64,000 nt of DNA. It comes from Rhodopseudomonas sp. GTDB lineage: Bacteria; Pseudomonadota; Alphaproteobacteria; Rhizobiales; Xanthobacteraceae. The notes beneath the pieces were generated by a model. The model had not been told where the DNA came from. It worked only from the letters and a program-made list of their open reading frames with translations, and did not search any database. How positions within the stretch are numbered: the stretch's first letter is position 1; the number at the start of each line of letters is the position of its first letter. Below, piece by piece: positions 45,330-56,369 of this stretch. The stretch is taken from the NCBI RefSeq assembly GCF_013377015.1, contig NZ_JACABA010000002.1, positions 1,269,691 to 1,333,690 on the forward strand. Direction: 5' to 3'. A program made the position numbers and the translations under genes.

Positions 45330-45494
45330 CACCCACCCCTGGAGGGGGAGGGTCGCCTGCCGCAGGCAGGCGGGGTGGGGTGGGGCCACGCCGATGCTCA
45401 TTTGATCCAATCAATTCGCGCAATGCGCGGCGGCGATCACCCCACCCCGGTTCGCTGCGCTCACTTCACCCTCCCCCTCCAGGGGAGGGTGAAG
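45330..45494. repeat. Long inverted repeat between rsm22-like gene and smc
   Basis: CACCCCTGGAGGGGGAGGGT at the left is mirrored by ACCCTCCCCCTCCAGGGGAG at the right, and inner GGGGTGGGGT pairs with ACCCCACCCC. It reaches the base before the smc stop codon. Confidence 0.85.
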
Positions 45495-48400
45495 TCACGC
45501 CACGTGCTGATCGAGGATGTTGACTGCGTCCTGCAGATTGACCGAGACCAGTTGCGAGACGCCGCGCTCCGCCATGGTGACGCCGTACAACCGGTTCATC
45601 CGCGCCATCGTGATCGGGTTATGCGTGATGATGATGAAGCGGGTGTCGGTGGTCGAGGTCATCTCGTGCAGCAGGTCGCAGAACCGCTCCACGTTGTGAT
45701 CGTCGAGCGGCGCGTCGACTTCGTCCAGCACGCAGATCGGCGACGGATTGGTCAGGAACACCGCGAAGATCAGCGACAAAGCGGTCAGCGCCTGCTCGCC
45801 ACCGGACAACAGCGACAGCGTCTGCGGCTTCTTGCCGGGCGGCTTGGCGATGATCTCGAGTCCGGCTTCCAGCGGATCGTCGCTTTCGATCAGCTTCAAT
45901 TCGGCCTCGCCGCCGCCGAACAGCACCACGAACAGCCGCTTGAAATGGCCGTTGACGATGTCGAACGAAGTCAACAGCCGCTCGCGGGCTTCCTTGTTCA
46001 GGCTCTGGATGCCCTGGCGCAGCCGTTTGATGGCTTCGACCAGGTCGTCGCGTTCGGTGGTGAGCCCGGTATGCTGGGCCTCGACCTCGTGCAGTTCTTC
46101 CTCGGCGCGCAGATTGACGGCGCCGAGCCGCTCGCGGTCGCGGCGCAGCTTGTCGAGATTCTCCTCGACCTCGGCCAGCGCCGGCAATTCGGCGTCTTCC
46201 TTGATCTCGGCCAGCGCCGCTGCGCCCTGCGGCTCGACCTCGAGCATGTCGCGGACCTCGCGCTCGATGTCGTCGAGCCGGCGGCGGGCGCCCTCCATCC
46301 GTTCCTCGGCGCGGGCGCAGGCTTCGCGCGCGCTGGACAGCGCTTCCAGCGAGATCTTGGCGGCGCGGTCGGTCTCCGCCATCGCCTGCTCGGCAGCGGC
46401 CAGCGCGTCGGCGGCGGCGCGGCGATCGGTCTCGGCGTATTCGATCTCGGTGATGATCGCGCTGCGCTTCTCGGCGAAGATCGCCGGTGCGTTGTCGAGC
46501 TCGGCGCGTTCGATGCCGAGTTCGGTAACCCGAGCCTCGATGGTGGCGAGCTGCGACGCCGCGCTCTGCTTGCGGCCGTGCCAGGCGCTGCGCTCGGCGA
46601 CGATCGCCTGCAGCCGCTTGTCGGCGAGTTCGGCCTCGCGCGCCAGCGCCTGCGCCTCGGCGCGGACCTGCGCGGCGAGCCGGCGGCGGCCGTCGATATC
46701 GCCGCGCACGGCGGCAAGCCGCGCCTCGTTCTCGTCGCTCGGCGGCAGTTCCTCGATCGCCGCGATCGCGCTCTCATAGGCCGCCTGCGCCTCGGCGCGG
46801 TCGGCGGTGACGCGGCTATGGGCTTCGGCCAGCGCCGATTTGCGCGAGGCGTGGCGGTTGATCTCGCGTTCGGTGGCGGCATGACGCTCGCGCGCGGCGT
46901 CGACCTCGCGGCGGGTGGCGCGCAGCGCTTCGCGCGCCGAGGTTTCGGCGGCGGCGGCGGCTTTCAGCTCGGACTCGGCGGCATCCAGCGCCTGCCGCTT
47001 GGCGGCGGCGTCGATCCGCGCCTGCTCCAGTTCGTTCTCGATCTCGACCAGCCGTGCGCGTTCGGCCAGCCGGCGCGCCGCGCCGGTCGGCGCATGCGCC
47101 GCGGCCACAAAGCCGTCCCAGCGCCAGACGTCGCCTTCCAGCGACACCAGCCGCTGCCCGGTCGCCAGCTTTGCGACCAATTCGTTGCCGCGCTCTTTGG
47201 CGACGACGCCGATCTGCGCCAGCCGCCGTGCCAGTTCGGGCGGCGCGGTGACGTGGGTCGCGAGCGATTCGACGCCATGCGGCAGCGCCGGATCGCCGTC
47301 CTGCACGCCGACATCGGTCCAGCGCATCGGCGCCGAGGGATCGACCGGAGCGTCGAGATCGTCGCCGAGCGCGGCGCCGATCGCCTTCTCGTAGCCCTTG
47401 GCAACGCTGATGCCGTCGATGATCGGCGGCCACAGATTCTTGCTCTCGCCATTGACCAGCTTGGAGATGGTGCGGGCCTCGGTCTCCAGCCGCTGTACCC
47501 TTTTGTCGGCTTCCGACAACGGAGCGCGGGCGGATTCCAGTTGCTGGCGCGCCTCGACATGGGCGGATTCGAACGCCGCAACGGCGGCTTCGGATTCGGC
47601 CAGGGTCTGCTGCGCGTTCTCCATCGCCGCGGTCAGCGCGTCGAGATCGCCGGCCGCGATGGTCTGCTGCGCCAATTTGTCGACTTCGCCGAGCACGCCG
47701 GCGATTTCCGAATCCAGCCGCGCCAGCCGATCGCGGTGGCTGCGCACGCCGGCCTCGAACTGATTGCGCCGCGCGGTGAGCTGCGCCAGCGCGGTGGTGA
47801 GCTCGGCGAACAGCCGCTCGGAATCCGCCAGCGTTGCCTCCGCTTCGGCGACGCGCTCATCGACGCCGCCGCGCTGCTCGACGCGCTGGCGGATTTCGTC
47901 CTTCAGCTCGGTATCCTCGACCTCGAGCCGCGCCAGCGCGACGTCGGCGTCGGCCGCATGCTGCTGCTCGCGCTCGACGTCGGCGCCAAACTGCAGCAGC
48001 CGGCGATCGAGTTCGGCGACGCGATCCTTGGCGCGCTGCTCCTCGCGGTCCAGCGTCTCGCGGGCGTTGGTGAGCCGCTGCAATCCGGCGGCGGCGCGGG
48101 CCTCGGCCTCGCGCAACGACGGCAGCGCCGAAGCGCGGTCGGCCTGGATGCGGGCGGATTCGGCCTGCTCGCGGGTGCGCTCGGCCAGTTCGCGGACGTT
48201 GAGGTCGTGGATCCTGGCGGCTTCCACCACTTCGGCGTTGGCCTCGAGCCAGCGCAGATGGAACAGCATCGCCTCGGCCTTGCGCACCTTGGCGGCGACT
48301 TCGCGGAACCGGATCGCCTGCCGCGCCTGCTTCTTCAGCCCGTCGATCTGCCCGGCGAGCTGGCCGATCACGTCCTCGACGCGGGTGAGGTTGGTCTCCG

Positions 48401-48959
48401 CCGCCTTCAGCCGCAGCTCGGCCTCATGCCGGCGCGCGTGAAGCCCGGCGACGCCGGCGGCGTCTTCCAGCACGCGCCTGCGCTGTTCCGGCTTGGCCTG
48501 GATGATCTCGCCGATCTTGCCCTGATGCACCAGAGCCGGCGAGCGCGCGCCGGTGGCGGCATCAGCGAACAGCAATTGCACGTCGCGGGCGCGGACATCG
48601 CGGCCGTTGATGCGATAGACCGAGCCGGCCTCGCGCTCGATCCGGCGGGAGATTTCCAGAATCTCGGCATCGTTCATCGCCGCTGGCGCGGTGCGGTCGG
48701 TATTGTCGATCGTCATCACCACTTCGGCGTGGTTGCGCGACGGCCGATTGCCGGAGCCGGCGAAGATCACCGCGTCCATGTCGGCGGCGCGGAGAGATTT
48801 ATGGGACGTCTCGCCCATCGCCCATCGCAGCGCCTCGACCAGGTTCGACTTGCCGCAGCCGTTCGGCCCGACCACGCCGGTCAGGCCGGGCTCGATGACG
48901 AAATCGGTCGGCTCGACGAAGGACTTGAATCCATGCAGGCGAAGGCGCGTGAGTTTCAT
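45495..48959 (-). CDS. smc: Chromosome segregation protein SMC
   Basis: 1154 residues with a complete SMC plan: N-terminal ATPase half with GPNGCGKSNLVEALRWAMGE, a first coiled coil (~170-500), a hinge (~500-650), the returning coiled coil, and the C-terminal half with signature LLSGGEQALTALSL and Walker B CVLDEVDAPLDDHN. The dimer loads onto DNA with ScpA/ScpB and compacts the chromosome. Start at 48959; no strong ribosome site. Part of the mutY/dciA/dsbA-like/smc cluster usual in alphaproteobacteria. Confidence 0.97.
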   Translation of the reverse strand: MKLTRLRLHGFKSFVEPTDFVIEPGLTGVVGPNGCGKSNLVEALRWAMGETSHKSLRAADMDAVIFAGSGNRPSRNHAEVVMTIDNTDRTAPAAMNDAEILEISRRIEREAGSVYRINGRDVRARDVQLLFADAATGARSPALVHQGKIGEIIQAKPEQRRRVLEDAAGVAGLHARRHEAELRLKAAETNLTRVEDVIGQLAGQIDGLKKQARQAIRFREVAAKVRKAEAMLFHLRWLEANAEVVEAARIHDLNVRELAERTREQAESARIQADRASALPSLREAEARAAAGLQRLTNARETLDREEQRAKDRVAELDRRLLQFGADVEREQQHAADADVALARLEVEDTELKDEIRQRVEQRGGVDERVAEAEATLADSERLFAELTTALAQLTARRNQFEAGVRSHRDRLARLDSEIAGVLGEVDKLAQQTIAAGDLDALTAAMENAQQTLAESEAAVAAFESAHVEARQQLESARAPLSEADKRVQRLETEARTISKLVNGESKNLWPPIIDGISVAKGYEKAIGAALGDDLDAPVDPSAPMRWTDVGVQDGDPALPHGVESLATHVTAPPELARRLAQIGVVAKERGNELVAKLATGQRLVSLEGDVWRWDGFVAAAHAPTGAARRLAERARLVEIENELEQARIDAAAKRQALDAAESELKAAAAAETSAREALRATRREVDAARERHAATEREINRHASRKSALAEAHSRVTADRAEAQAAYESAIAAIEELPPSDENEARLAAVRGDIDGRRRLAAQVRAEAQALAREAELADKRLQAIVAERSAWHGRKQSAASQLATIEARVTELGIERAELDNAPAIFAEKRSAIITEIEYAETDRRAAADALAAAEQAMAETDRAAKISLEALSSAREACARAEERMEGARRRLDDIEREVRDMLEVEPQGAAALAEIKEDAELPALAEVEENLDKLRRDRERLGAVNLRAEEELHEVEAQHTGLTTERDDLVEAIKRLRQGIQSLNKEARERLLTSFDIVNGHFKRLFVVLFGGGEAELKLIESDDPLEAGLEIIAKPPGKKPQTLSLLSGGEQALTALSLIFAVFLTNPSPICVLDEVDAPLDDHNVERFCDLLHEMTSTTDTRFIIITHNPITMARMNRLYGVTMAERGVSQLVSVNLQDAVNILDQHVA

Positions 48960-49268
48960 AAAGCGATGCTCGGTTGGCCGCGATTCTGTCGGCTGCCTAC
49001 GAATCTCTCAACCCTGACAATACCATATCTGGTGTGCCCGGGTCAGATTCGGTCCGCCGCCTGCGGCTCTGTTGAGGGCCGACAATGGCGAGGCGAAGGC
49101 GGCAGGGCAACCGTGGAACCGGGCTTTTCCAGAGGTTTAGGGGGTGGGACGACTCGCCTCTCGGCGAGGAGGGCAATCCTGTGGCGGCTAAGAATCAGCG
49201 ACGATCGCGGCGAACTCGGCATGCAATCCAGGAGGCGTGAGGCGCAGCTGGCTTCAGCATTTTCCTCG
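48960..49268. other. Gap between dsbA-like gene and smc, no gene seen
   Basis: About 310 bp with no convincing frame in either direction; the smc promoter should lie here. Confidence 0.4.
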
Positions 49269-49366
49269 GTCATCGCCCGGCTTGACCGGGCGACCCAGTA
49301 CTCCAGAGTGGCAGTGATGATTCAGGAGCGCTCTAGAATACTGGATCCCCGCTGTCGCGGGATGAC
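49269..49366. repeat. Palindromic repeat (GTCATCGCCCGGCTTGAC type)
   Basis: Left arm GTCATCGCCCGGCTTGACCG, right arm CCCGCTGTCGCGGGATGAC, inner pair CCAGTACTCCAGAG / GAATACTGG. A typical intergenic repeat of the family. Confidence 0.75.
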
Positions 49367-49420
49367 GGCAGTTGATGATGTAGCGCCGTCCGTGATCTCG
49401 TGGTGTTGCCGCGCGACGCG

Positions 49421-49498
49421 CGTATCGCCCACCCGACCCGGCTTCGCTGCGCTTCGCCGGGTCATTCTCCCCGCAAGGGGGAGGGAGAAGAACGCGCG
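49421..49498. repeat. Intergenic repeat downstream of dsbA-like gene
   Basis: Contains CACCCGACCCGGCTTCGCTG and a CTCCCCGCAAGGGGGAG hairpin, a sequence style repeated across this group of genomes; the hairpin may end the dsbA-like transcript. Confidence 0.6.
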
Positions 49499-49515
49499 GC
49501 TTCAGTGCAACGGCT

Positions 49516-50184
49516 TCAGCTCTTCAGCAGCGGGTTGATCCGCTTGGAAAATTCCTCGAACGAGGTTTCGCCCTTCAGCATTTCGCCATTGATGAAGAAA
49601 GTCGGGGTCGAATTCACCTTCAACACCTCGTTGGCGTATTTCTGGTCGGCGGCGATCTTGTCGAGCAGCGCCTGGTCCTTCAGGCAGGCTTCCACCGCCT
49701 CGCCGGACAGGCCGGCCTGCTTGCCGATCAGCTTCAGCGATTCGGTGGTGTTCTTCATCACCCAGTCGCTCTGCTGCTTGAACAACAGGTCGCTGACGGC
49801 GAAATATTTGCCGGCGTCGTCCTTGGCGATGCAGCGCGACAGCATCGAGCCGGCCGCGGCTTTCAGGTCGAGCGGGAACTCGCGGAAGATGTAGCGGATC
49901 TTGCCGGTGTCGATGAATTCCTTCTTGAGCTGCGGAAACACCTGCTCGTTGAAGGCCGCGCAATGTGAGCAGGTCATCGAGGCGTATTCGGTGATGGTGA
50001 CCGCGGCATCGGCGGGGCCGAGCGCCATGTCGGGCAGCGACACCGGCTTGGCGACCTCGGCGGCGCTCGCCGCGGCGGTGCTCTGGGCGAAGGCCGCGTC
50101 GATCAGGCGCAGCGGCGACAGGCCGGCGAGGGCGGCAAGTCCAGTCAGCGACAGGGTGGCGGTAAAGGCACGGCGCGTGATCAT
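49516..50184 (-). CDS. DsbA-family thiol-disulfide protein
   Basis: 222 residues: a long signal peptide with RR near the start (ITRRAFTATLSLTGLAALAGL), then a thioredoxin fold with a CSHC active site (72-75) and the cis-Pro loop NSTPTFFI. It oxidises or isomerises periplasmic disulfides. GGGAG precedes the ATG. The position between dciA and smc is conserved in related genomes. Confidence 0.92.
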   Translation of the reverse strand: MITRRAFTATLSLTGLAALAGLSPLRLIDAAFAQSTAAASAAEVAKPVSLPDMALGPADAAVTITEYASMTCSHCAAFNEQVFPQLKKEFIDTGKIRYIFREFPLDLKAAAGSMLSRCIAKDDAGKYFAVSDLLFKQQSDWVMKNTTESLKLIGKQAGLSGEAVEACLKDQALLDKIAADQKYANEVLKVNSTPTFFINGEMLKGETSFEEFSKRINPLLKS

Positions 50185-50316
50185 CGAAGGGCTCCCGGAT
50201 CGGCGTCTGGCGCCGCAACAACCAAACGGCGCGTCGCGCCGCAGAACGGACTATTTGGCTAGCTTGAAACCGGAATTGTGGCAATGGCAGGCCGCGGCGG
50301 CCGGCTTCAACACAAC

Positions 50317-50817
50317 TCAATTGCGCTTGATCGAGGCCCCGAGCCGGGCCAGCGCGGCGCGCAGTTCCTGGTCCTCGACGCAATCCAGCGTGGCGGCGAC
50401 TTTGGCCACCGCGGCGGGGTCGGGCGCTGCGGGCGGTTTCTTCCCCGGCCGGTGCGACAGCGGCGCCTGCCGCAGCGCCAGCCGGCCGACCGCGCTCCAG
50501 CCGAAGAAGCGGTTGACGCGTTGCAGGATCGCATCGGAGGCGTGCTGGATTTCCAGCGCCATCGGGCCTTCGACCCGCAGCACCAGCGTCGCCGGCTCCT
50601 GCTGCTGGCCCTCGACCGGGCGCGGCCACTGGATCTTCAGCGGCTCGGAATGCGCGGCAACCTCGGCGCCGGCGATCTCGGCCCAGCGCGTCACCAGTTC
50701 CCGCGCCGCGAAACCCTGCCGCGCATAGGCGTCGTTAAAGACGTCGCCGAGCAGCACCGACAGCGGCTTGGCGAACATCGCACCGGGCTTGAAGATGGGA
50801 GGCGGCTTTGCGACCAT
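50317..50817 (-). CDS. DciA-type protein (DUF721)
   Basis: 166 residues. The core LVTRWAEIAGAEVAAHSEPLKI plus LVLRVEGPMALEIQHASDAILQRVNRFFG is the DUF721/DciA fold, which in many bacteria loads the replicative helicase DnaB. A basic Pro-rich linker and a helical tail follow. The ATG lies 6 bp from the divergent mutY ATG and has no visible ribosome site. Confidence 0.88.
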   Translation of the reverse strand: MVAKPPPIFKPGAMFAKPLSVLLGDVFNDAYARQGFAARELVTRWAEIAGAEVAAHSEPLKIQWPRPVEGQQQEPATLVLRVEGPMALEIQHASDAILQRVNRFFGWSAVGRLALRQAPLSHRPGKKPPAAPDPAAVAKVAATLDCVEDQELRAALARLGASIKRN

Positions 50818-50823
50818 GACACT

Positions 50824-51948
50824 ATGAGTCTAGCAGGCGCGGCGACACGACGAAAGCAATCGGTCAAGCAATCCCCGGCCTCCGCGCGGGACGAGATGCT
50901 GGCGCGGCGGCCGGCGGCACTGCTCGCCTGGTACGATCGCCACCGCCGCAAATTGCCGTGGCGGCCGGCGCCGGGAGTCGCCGCCGATCCATATGCCGTG
51001 TGGCTGTCGGAGATCATGCTGCAGCAGACCAGCGTGCAGGCGGTCGGCCCGTATTTCGAAAAATTTCTGACGCGCTGGCCGGATGTCGCCGCGCTCGGCG
51101 CCGCCACCCAGGATGAGGTGCTGCGGATGTGGGCCGGGCTCGGCTATTACTCCCGCGCCCGCAATCTGCACGCCTGCGCGGTCGCAGTGCGGAACGACCA
51201 TGGCGGCGCGTTTCCAGACACGGAGGAAGGTCTGCGCGCGTTGCCGGGGATCGGACCCTATACTGCGGCGGCGATCGCCGCGATCGCGTTCGGCCGCCAG
51301 ACCATGCCGGTCGACGGCAATATCGAACGCGTGGTGTCGCGGCTGTTCGCGGTGGAACAGGCTTTGCCGAAGGCCAAGCCGCAGATCCAGCAACTCGCGG
51401 AAACGCTGCTCGGCCCAACGCGCGCCGGCGACAGCGCCCAGGCGCTGATGGATCTCGGCTCCTCGATCTGCACGCCGAGAAAACCGGCCTGCGCGCTGTG
51501 CCCGCTCAACGATGGTTGCGTCGCGCGGCTGCGCGGCGACTCCGAGACCTTTCCGCGCAAGGCGGCAAAGAAGACCGGCGCGCTGCGGCGCGGCGCTGCC
51601 TTCGTGGTGACGCGCGGCGACCAGCTGCTGGTCCGCACCCGCGCCGAAAAGGGTCTGCTCGGCGGCATGACAGAGGTTCCGAGTTCCGATTGGCTCGCCG
51701 CGCACGACGACAAAGCCGCGCTGCGGCAGGCCCCCGTGTTACAGGCGCGCGCGCGCTGGCATCGCAAGTCGGGCGTGATCAGCCACGTGTTCACGCATTT
51801 CCCGCTGGAACTCGTGGTCTACGTCACGCGCGTCGCCGGTCGTTCCCGCGCGCCGGACGGCATGCGTTGGATCGATGTCGCAACGTTGCACGCCGAAGCG
51901 CTGCCCAATCTGATGCGCAAGGTGATCGCGCACGGTCTCGGCAGTTGA
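50824..51948 (+). CDS. mutY: A/G-specific adenine glycosylase
   Basis: 374 residues. SEIMLQQTSVQAV holds the catalytic Glu, the HhH motif is LPGIGPYTAAAIAAIAFG, VDGNIERVVSR carries the catalytic Asp, and C216-x6-C-x2-C-x5-C232 binds the 4Fe-4S cluster. A C-terminal Nudix-like domain reads 8-oxoG. It removes A opposite 8-oxoG. No ribosome site precedes 50824; ATG 50896 (MLARRPAALLAWY) is a possible alternative start. Confidence 0.96.
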   Translation: MSLAGAATRRKQSVKQSPASARDEMLARRPAALLAWYDRHRRKLPWRPAPGVAADPYAVWLSEIMLQQTSVQAVGPYFEKFLTRWPDVAALGAATQDEVLRMWAGLGYYSRARNLHACAVAVRNDHGGAFPDTEEGLRALPGIGPYTAAAIAAIAFGRQTMPVDGNIERVVSRLFAVEQALPKAKPQIQQLAETLLGPTRAGDSAQALMDLGSSICTPRKPACALCPLNDGCVARLRGDSETFPRKAAKKTGALRRGAAFVVTRGDQLLVRTRAEKGLLGGMTEVPSSDWLAAHDDKAALRQAPVLQARARWHRKSGVISHVFTHFPLELVVYVTRVAGRSRAPDGMRWIDVATLHAEALPNLMRKVIAHGLGS

Positions 51949-52061
51949 CGAACTGTGTGTAAAGACAATCCAACAGTTCAGTGTCAAGTAATCAGCACAA
52001 TTACGGATCGTTTTGCATGCCGCAAATTTTAGCGCGCAACTGGGCCATCAATGCTGGCTTC

Positions 52062-52076
52062 TTAAGTCAAACTTAA
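52062..52076 (+). promoter_or_regulatory. Perfect CtrA binding site
   Basis: TTAA-GTCAAAC-TTAA matches TTAA-N7-TTAA exactly, about 52 bp upstream of the PAS-MCP chemoreceptor pair. CtrA commonly controls motility genes in alphaproteobacteria. Confidence 0.75.
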
Positions 52077-52127
52077 TCGGGGTTTCTAATAACAGACGAC
52101 GTGTGTTGTACGCTGGCGGAGTGAGTA

Positions 52128-52664
52128 GTGGTGGAGAAGGTGAAACCGAGCGGCCGTGAATCGTTCTTTCCGGCGAGCGAAATGATCGTCTCCAAGACCG
52201 ACCTGAAGGGACGCCTGACTTACGCCAACCGGCTGTTCTGCAAGGTCGCGGGCTACACCGAAGCCGAACTGATCGGCCAGCCGCACAGTATCATCCGGCA
52301 TCCCGACATGCCGCGCGCGGTGTTCAAGCTGTTGTGGGACACCATCGAGACCGGCCAGGAGATCTTCGCCTATGTGAAGAATCTGGCGCATTCCGGCGAT
52401 CACTATTGGGTCTTCGCCCACGTCACGCCGTCGTTCGGCGCCAATGGCGCGATCGTCGGCTATCACTCCAATCGCCGAGTGCCGAACCGCAAGGTTCTCG
52501 AAACCGCGATCATCCCGCTCTACGCCGAGGTGCTGCGGATCGAGAACAGCCACACCAATGGCAAAGACGCCCTCGCCGCCGGCCACAAGGCGCTGGTTGA
52601 TTTCGTCGCATCGCAGAAAGTCGGCTATGACGAACTTGTGTTCTCTCTCCAAAGCGCAGCTTAA
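52128..52664 (+). CDS. Stand-alone PAS sensor protein, Aer-like
   Basis: 178 residues. The PAS core ([44 protein letters not shown], then [22 protein letters not shown]) is that of Aer-type aerotaxis sensors that bind FAD. The start is GTG at 52128 with GGAG 6 nt upstream. Its end overlaps the following MCP by 38 bp in another frame. Soluble; likely hands a redox signal to the MCP. Confidence 0.88.
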   Translation: MVEKVKPSGRESFFPASEMIVSKTDLKGRLTYANRLFCKVAGYTEAELIGQPHSIIRHPDMPRAVFKLLWDTIETGQEIFAYVKNLAHSGDHYWVFAHVTPSFGANGAIVGYHSNRRVPNRKVLETAIIPLYAEVLRIENSHTNGKDALAAGHKALVDFVASQKVGYDELVFSLQSAA

Positions 52665-53955
52665 CATCGCCATCGTCATCGTGGTGTCGGCGATCGCGCT
52701 GGTACTCGAGGCGTTCGATTTTCGAACCGCGGCGATGACGATCCAAGCCACCGCAATCCTGTCCTCTGCGGTCGCGCTTTACAACATGATGCAGACCACG
52801 TGGCTGATCCAGCAGGCCCGCGATGTCTGCGTGCGGATCGCCGCCGGCGATTTCGAGGCGCGGATTCTGTCGATCCCAGATAACGGCCGGACCGGAGACC
52901 TGCTCAACGCGGTCAACGACATGATCGATGGCTGCGACGCCTTCGTGCGCGAGGCGACGGCGGCGATGGCCGCGGTTCATCGCAACAAATATTTCCGCCG
53001 CATCCTGCCGGGCGGGCTGCACGGCGCGCTGTTGCAGGGGGCTAACACCATCAACGCCGCAACCGAAAGCATCGAACAGCGGATCAAGAGCTTTCAGGAG
53101 CAAACCTCGAGTCTCGAAAATGCGGTGAGTTCCATCGTCGGAGCGCTGGACAGCGGGTCCGCCGAGATGAAGGACACCGCAGGCAGCCTGCAGAAAGGCG
53201 CATCGACCACGCGGCAGCGGCTGAGCTCGGTCGCGGTGGCCTCCGAACAGGCGACGGCGAGCATGCGCTCGGTGGCCTCCGCGACGGCGGAGTTGTCGTC
53301 CAGCGCCAGCGGCGTGGGTGCGGATATCGATCGCTCCGCGCAGATCGTCGGACGAGCGGTGACGCGGGTGGCGGAAGCCGCTACCAATGTCGACGTGTTG
53401 CGTAAGGTCGCCGAGCGCATCAACGAAGTCGTTAAGGCGATCAACGTGATCGCCAGCCAGACCAACCTGCTGGCGCTCAACGCCACCATCGAGGCGGCCC
53501 GCGCCGGCGAAGCCGGCCGCGGATTCGCCGTGGTGGCGCACGAGGTCAAGGCGTTGGCGACGCAGACCGCCGACTTCACCGCCGAGATCGAGACTCAGGT
53601 CGGAGAGGTCCAGGCCGCGGCCGACAGCGTCGGCAGTTCGATCGCGGAGATCGGCGCGGTGATCGCGGAGGTCGACGCCATCACCGGAAAGGTTCACCAG
53701 GCGGCCGAAGCCCAGTCGAACGCGACCGCCGTCATCGCGCGGAATATCGACCAAGCGTTCGCGGTGGTCAGCGACATCGCCGTCGATATTCATGCGATCA
53801 CACGGGACGCTGAGAATACCGAACGCTATGCGGCATCGACCCTGTCGGCCTCGACCGATCTGTCGTCGCAGTCGGGGCACCTGACCCACGAAATCCGCGG
53901 CTATCTCGACCAGGTCAGGAAGGACCTGGTCGATCAGGCGCACGCTGCGGCGTAA
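52627..53955 (+). CDS. Methyl-accepting chemotaxis protein
   Basis: 442 residues from the ATG at 52627. Two closely spaced membrane helices (~12-30 and ~36-55) leave almost no periplasmic domain. A HAMP-like stretch ([15 protein letters not shown]) leads to the coiled signalling domain, whose tip reads [40 protein letters not shown]. The missing sensor is probably supplied by the overlapping upstream PAS protein. The C-terminus has no CheR pentapeptide. Confidence 0.92.
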   Translation: MTNLCSLSKAQLNIAIVIVVSAIALVLEAFDFRTAAMTIQATAILSSAVALYNMMQTTWLIQQARDVCVRIAAGDFEARILSIPDNGRTGDLLNAVNDMIDGCDAFVREATAAMAAVHRNKYFRRILPGGLHGALLQGANTINAATESIEQRIKSFQEQTSSLENAVSSIVGALDSGSAEMKDTAGSLQKGASTTRQRLSSVAVASEQATASMRSVASATAELSSSASGVGADIDRSAQIVGRAVTRVAEAATNVDVLRKVAERINEVVKAINVIASQTNLLALNATIEAARAGEAGRGFAVVAHEVKALATQTADFTAEIETQVGEVQAAADSVGSSIAEIGAVIAEVDAITGKVHQAAEAQSNATAVIARNIDQAFAVVSDIAVDIHAITRDAENTERYAASTLSASTDLSSQSGHLTHEIRGYLDQVRKDLVDQAHAAA

Positions 53956-53958
53956 CGA

Positions 53959-54639
53959 TCAAGCCGCCTTGGTGGCGAGGTGCTTGAACATGTTGGCGCG
54001 CGCCTCGTCGTCCATTTCGGTCTTCCACTTGAACCGATCCTTCAGCGCGATCGCCTTTGCGGTGGCGGGCCGCGCCGAGATTTCGTCGACCAGCCGCTTG
54101 ACGTGCGGCAGTTTCGGAAACGCGTCGTCGCCGAGAATGAACGGCACCATCCGCGCCCAGCCCCAGACGTCCATGTCGACGATGCTGTAGGCGTCGCCGA
54201 CCATGTAGCGGCGACCGGCGAGGTGGTCGTTGAGAATCTCGAAATGCCGCAGCGCCTCGTACTGGTAGCGGTTGTGCGCGTAGTCGACCTTCTCCGGCGC
54301 GAAGTGCTTGAAGTGAACCGCCTGGCCGGAGAACGGACCGACGCCGGTGGCGACGAACATCAGCCAGCTCAGCAGCTCGCCGCGATAGGCCGGGGCGGGC
54401 AGGAATTTGCCGGTCTTCTCGGCGAGATAGAGCAGGATGGCATTGCTGTCGAACACGATGACGCCGTCGTCGTCGATCGCCGGCACCTTGGCGTTCGGAT
54501 TGATCGCCAGATAGTCCGGCTTGAACTGGTCGCCGACCCTCGTGTCGACCGGCACCGGCTCGTAGACGAGCCCGGCCTCTTCCAGAAACAGCGCGACCTT
54601 GGTCGGATTCGGCGAGCCGTTGAAGTAGAACTTCAGCAT
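53959..54639 (-). CDS. Glutathione S-transferase
   Basis: 226 residues. The N-terminal thioredoxin-like domain (FYFNGSPNPTKVALFLEEAGLVYEPV, NPNAKVPAIDDDG, DSNAILLYLAEKTG) and C-terminal helical domain with YSIVDMDVWGWARM match the Ure2/YfcG-like (nu) class. It conjugates or reduces with glutathione. AGGAG precedes the ATG. Confidence 0.92.
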   Translation of the reverse strand: MLKFYFNGSPNPTKVALFLEEAGLVYEPVPVDTRVGDQFKPDYLAINPNAKVPAIDDDGVIVFDSNAILLYLAEKTGKFLPAPAYRGELLSWLMFVATGVGPFSGQAVHFKHFAPEKVDYAHNRYQYEALRHFEILNDHLAGRRYMVGDAYSIVDMDVWGWARMVPFILGDDAFPKLPHVKRLVDEISARPATAKAIALKDRFKWKTEMDDEARANMFKHLATKAA

Positions 54640-54833
54640 CGAGAACTCCTAGTCAGTTTGTTGGCGAGGCGACCGCGTGCGGAGGGACGGAATGCGGCTG
54701 CCCACTCCCGTGCTTGGGTTCCACGGGAAGTGCAAACGACGAAATTGTGAGCGGTCGCGCGTAACGTCGCGCGACGACGAACACGATGCGGTTGTCTTGA
54801 AGGACGATTGCTCGGTGGAGCGCGAAGCGGTCG

Positions 54834-55986
<1,153 letters not shown>

Positions 55987-56048
55987 AGGCGACGCTGTCG
56001 GCGACGCGGGACTAAACAACCGACTGGCCGTACATTGACCCGGCAAAG

Positions 56049-56063
56049 TAAAAATCGACTTAA
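56049..56063 (-). promoter_or_regulatory. Near-consensus CtrA box upstream of ccrM
   Basis: Read on the minus strand it is TTAA-N7-TTTA, one base from TTAA-N7-TTAA, 82-96 bp upstream of the ccrM start. Confidence 0.45.
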
Positions 56064-56369
56064 TTGAAATGCGCTTCGATCTGTATTCAAATCCGCGCCG
56101 AATGGTCGCGGAGATGCGGGCAAGTGGCTCGCGACGCGGCCATCCGGATTTGCGAGCCAGTCGCGGATCGCGCAGGTCCAATGATTTCAATGCGATTTCG
56201 AATGATCGATTGGTCGGCGCGGTGAGCGTCGCCGGCAACCGCGCCGTCAACTTGCAGACTAGGCAATAATTGCCGGGCAGGTTAATGCTAATTGCCATGG
56301 AAATTTTTTCGGCGAGCCGCGTTGTGCGATCGGCGTCCACCGCCGATGAACTGAACCGAGGGAAAGCTG
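56064..56369. other. Gap between ccrM promoter and metallopeptidase, no gene seen
   Basis: About 306 bp with lower GC than its surroundings and no convincing coding frame. It should hold the promoter of the metallopeptidase gene; GAGGGAAAG precedes that ATG. Confidence 0.4.

Noticed and set aside
44928-49538. A 1536-codon open frame antisense to the rsm22-like gene and smc
   Set aside because: Its translation is a low-complexity Arg/Gly/Asp string, and it mirrors the GC-rich third positions of smc, whose own motifs are complete.
51949-51990. AACTGT / ACAGTT inverted repeat after mutY as a terminator
   Set aside because: The stem is only 6 bp, loop long, and there is no T run.
52128-53955. 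PAS and MCP as one gene broken by a sequencing frameshift
   Set aside because: Each frame has its own plausible start, and the PAS protein has a natural helical end; kept as two genes with the error noted as a test.
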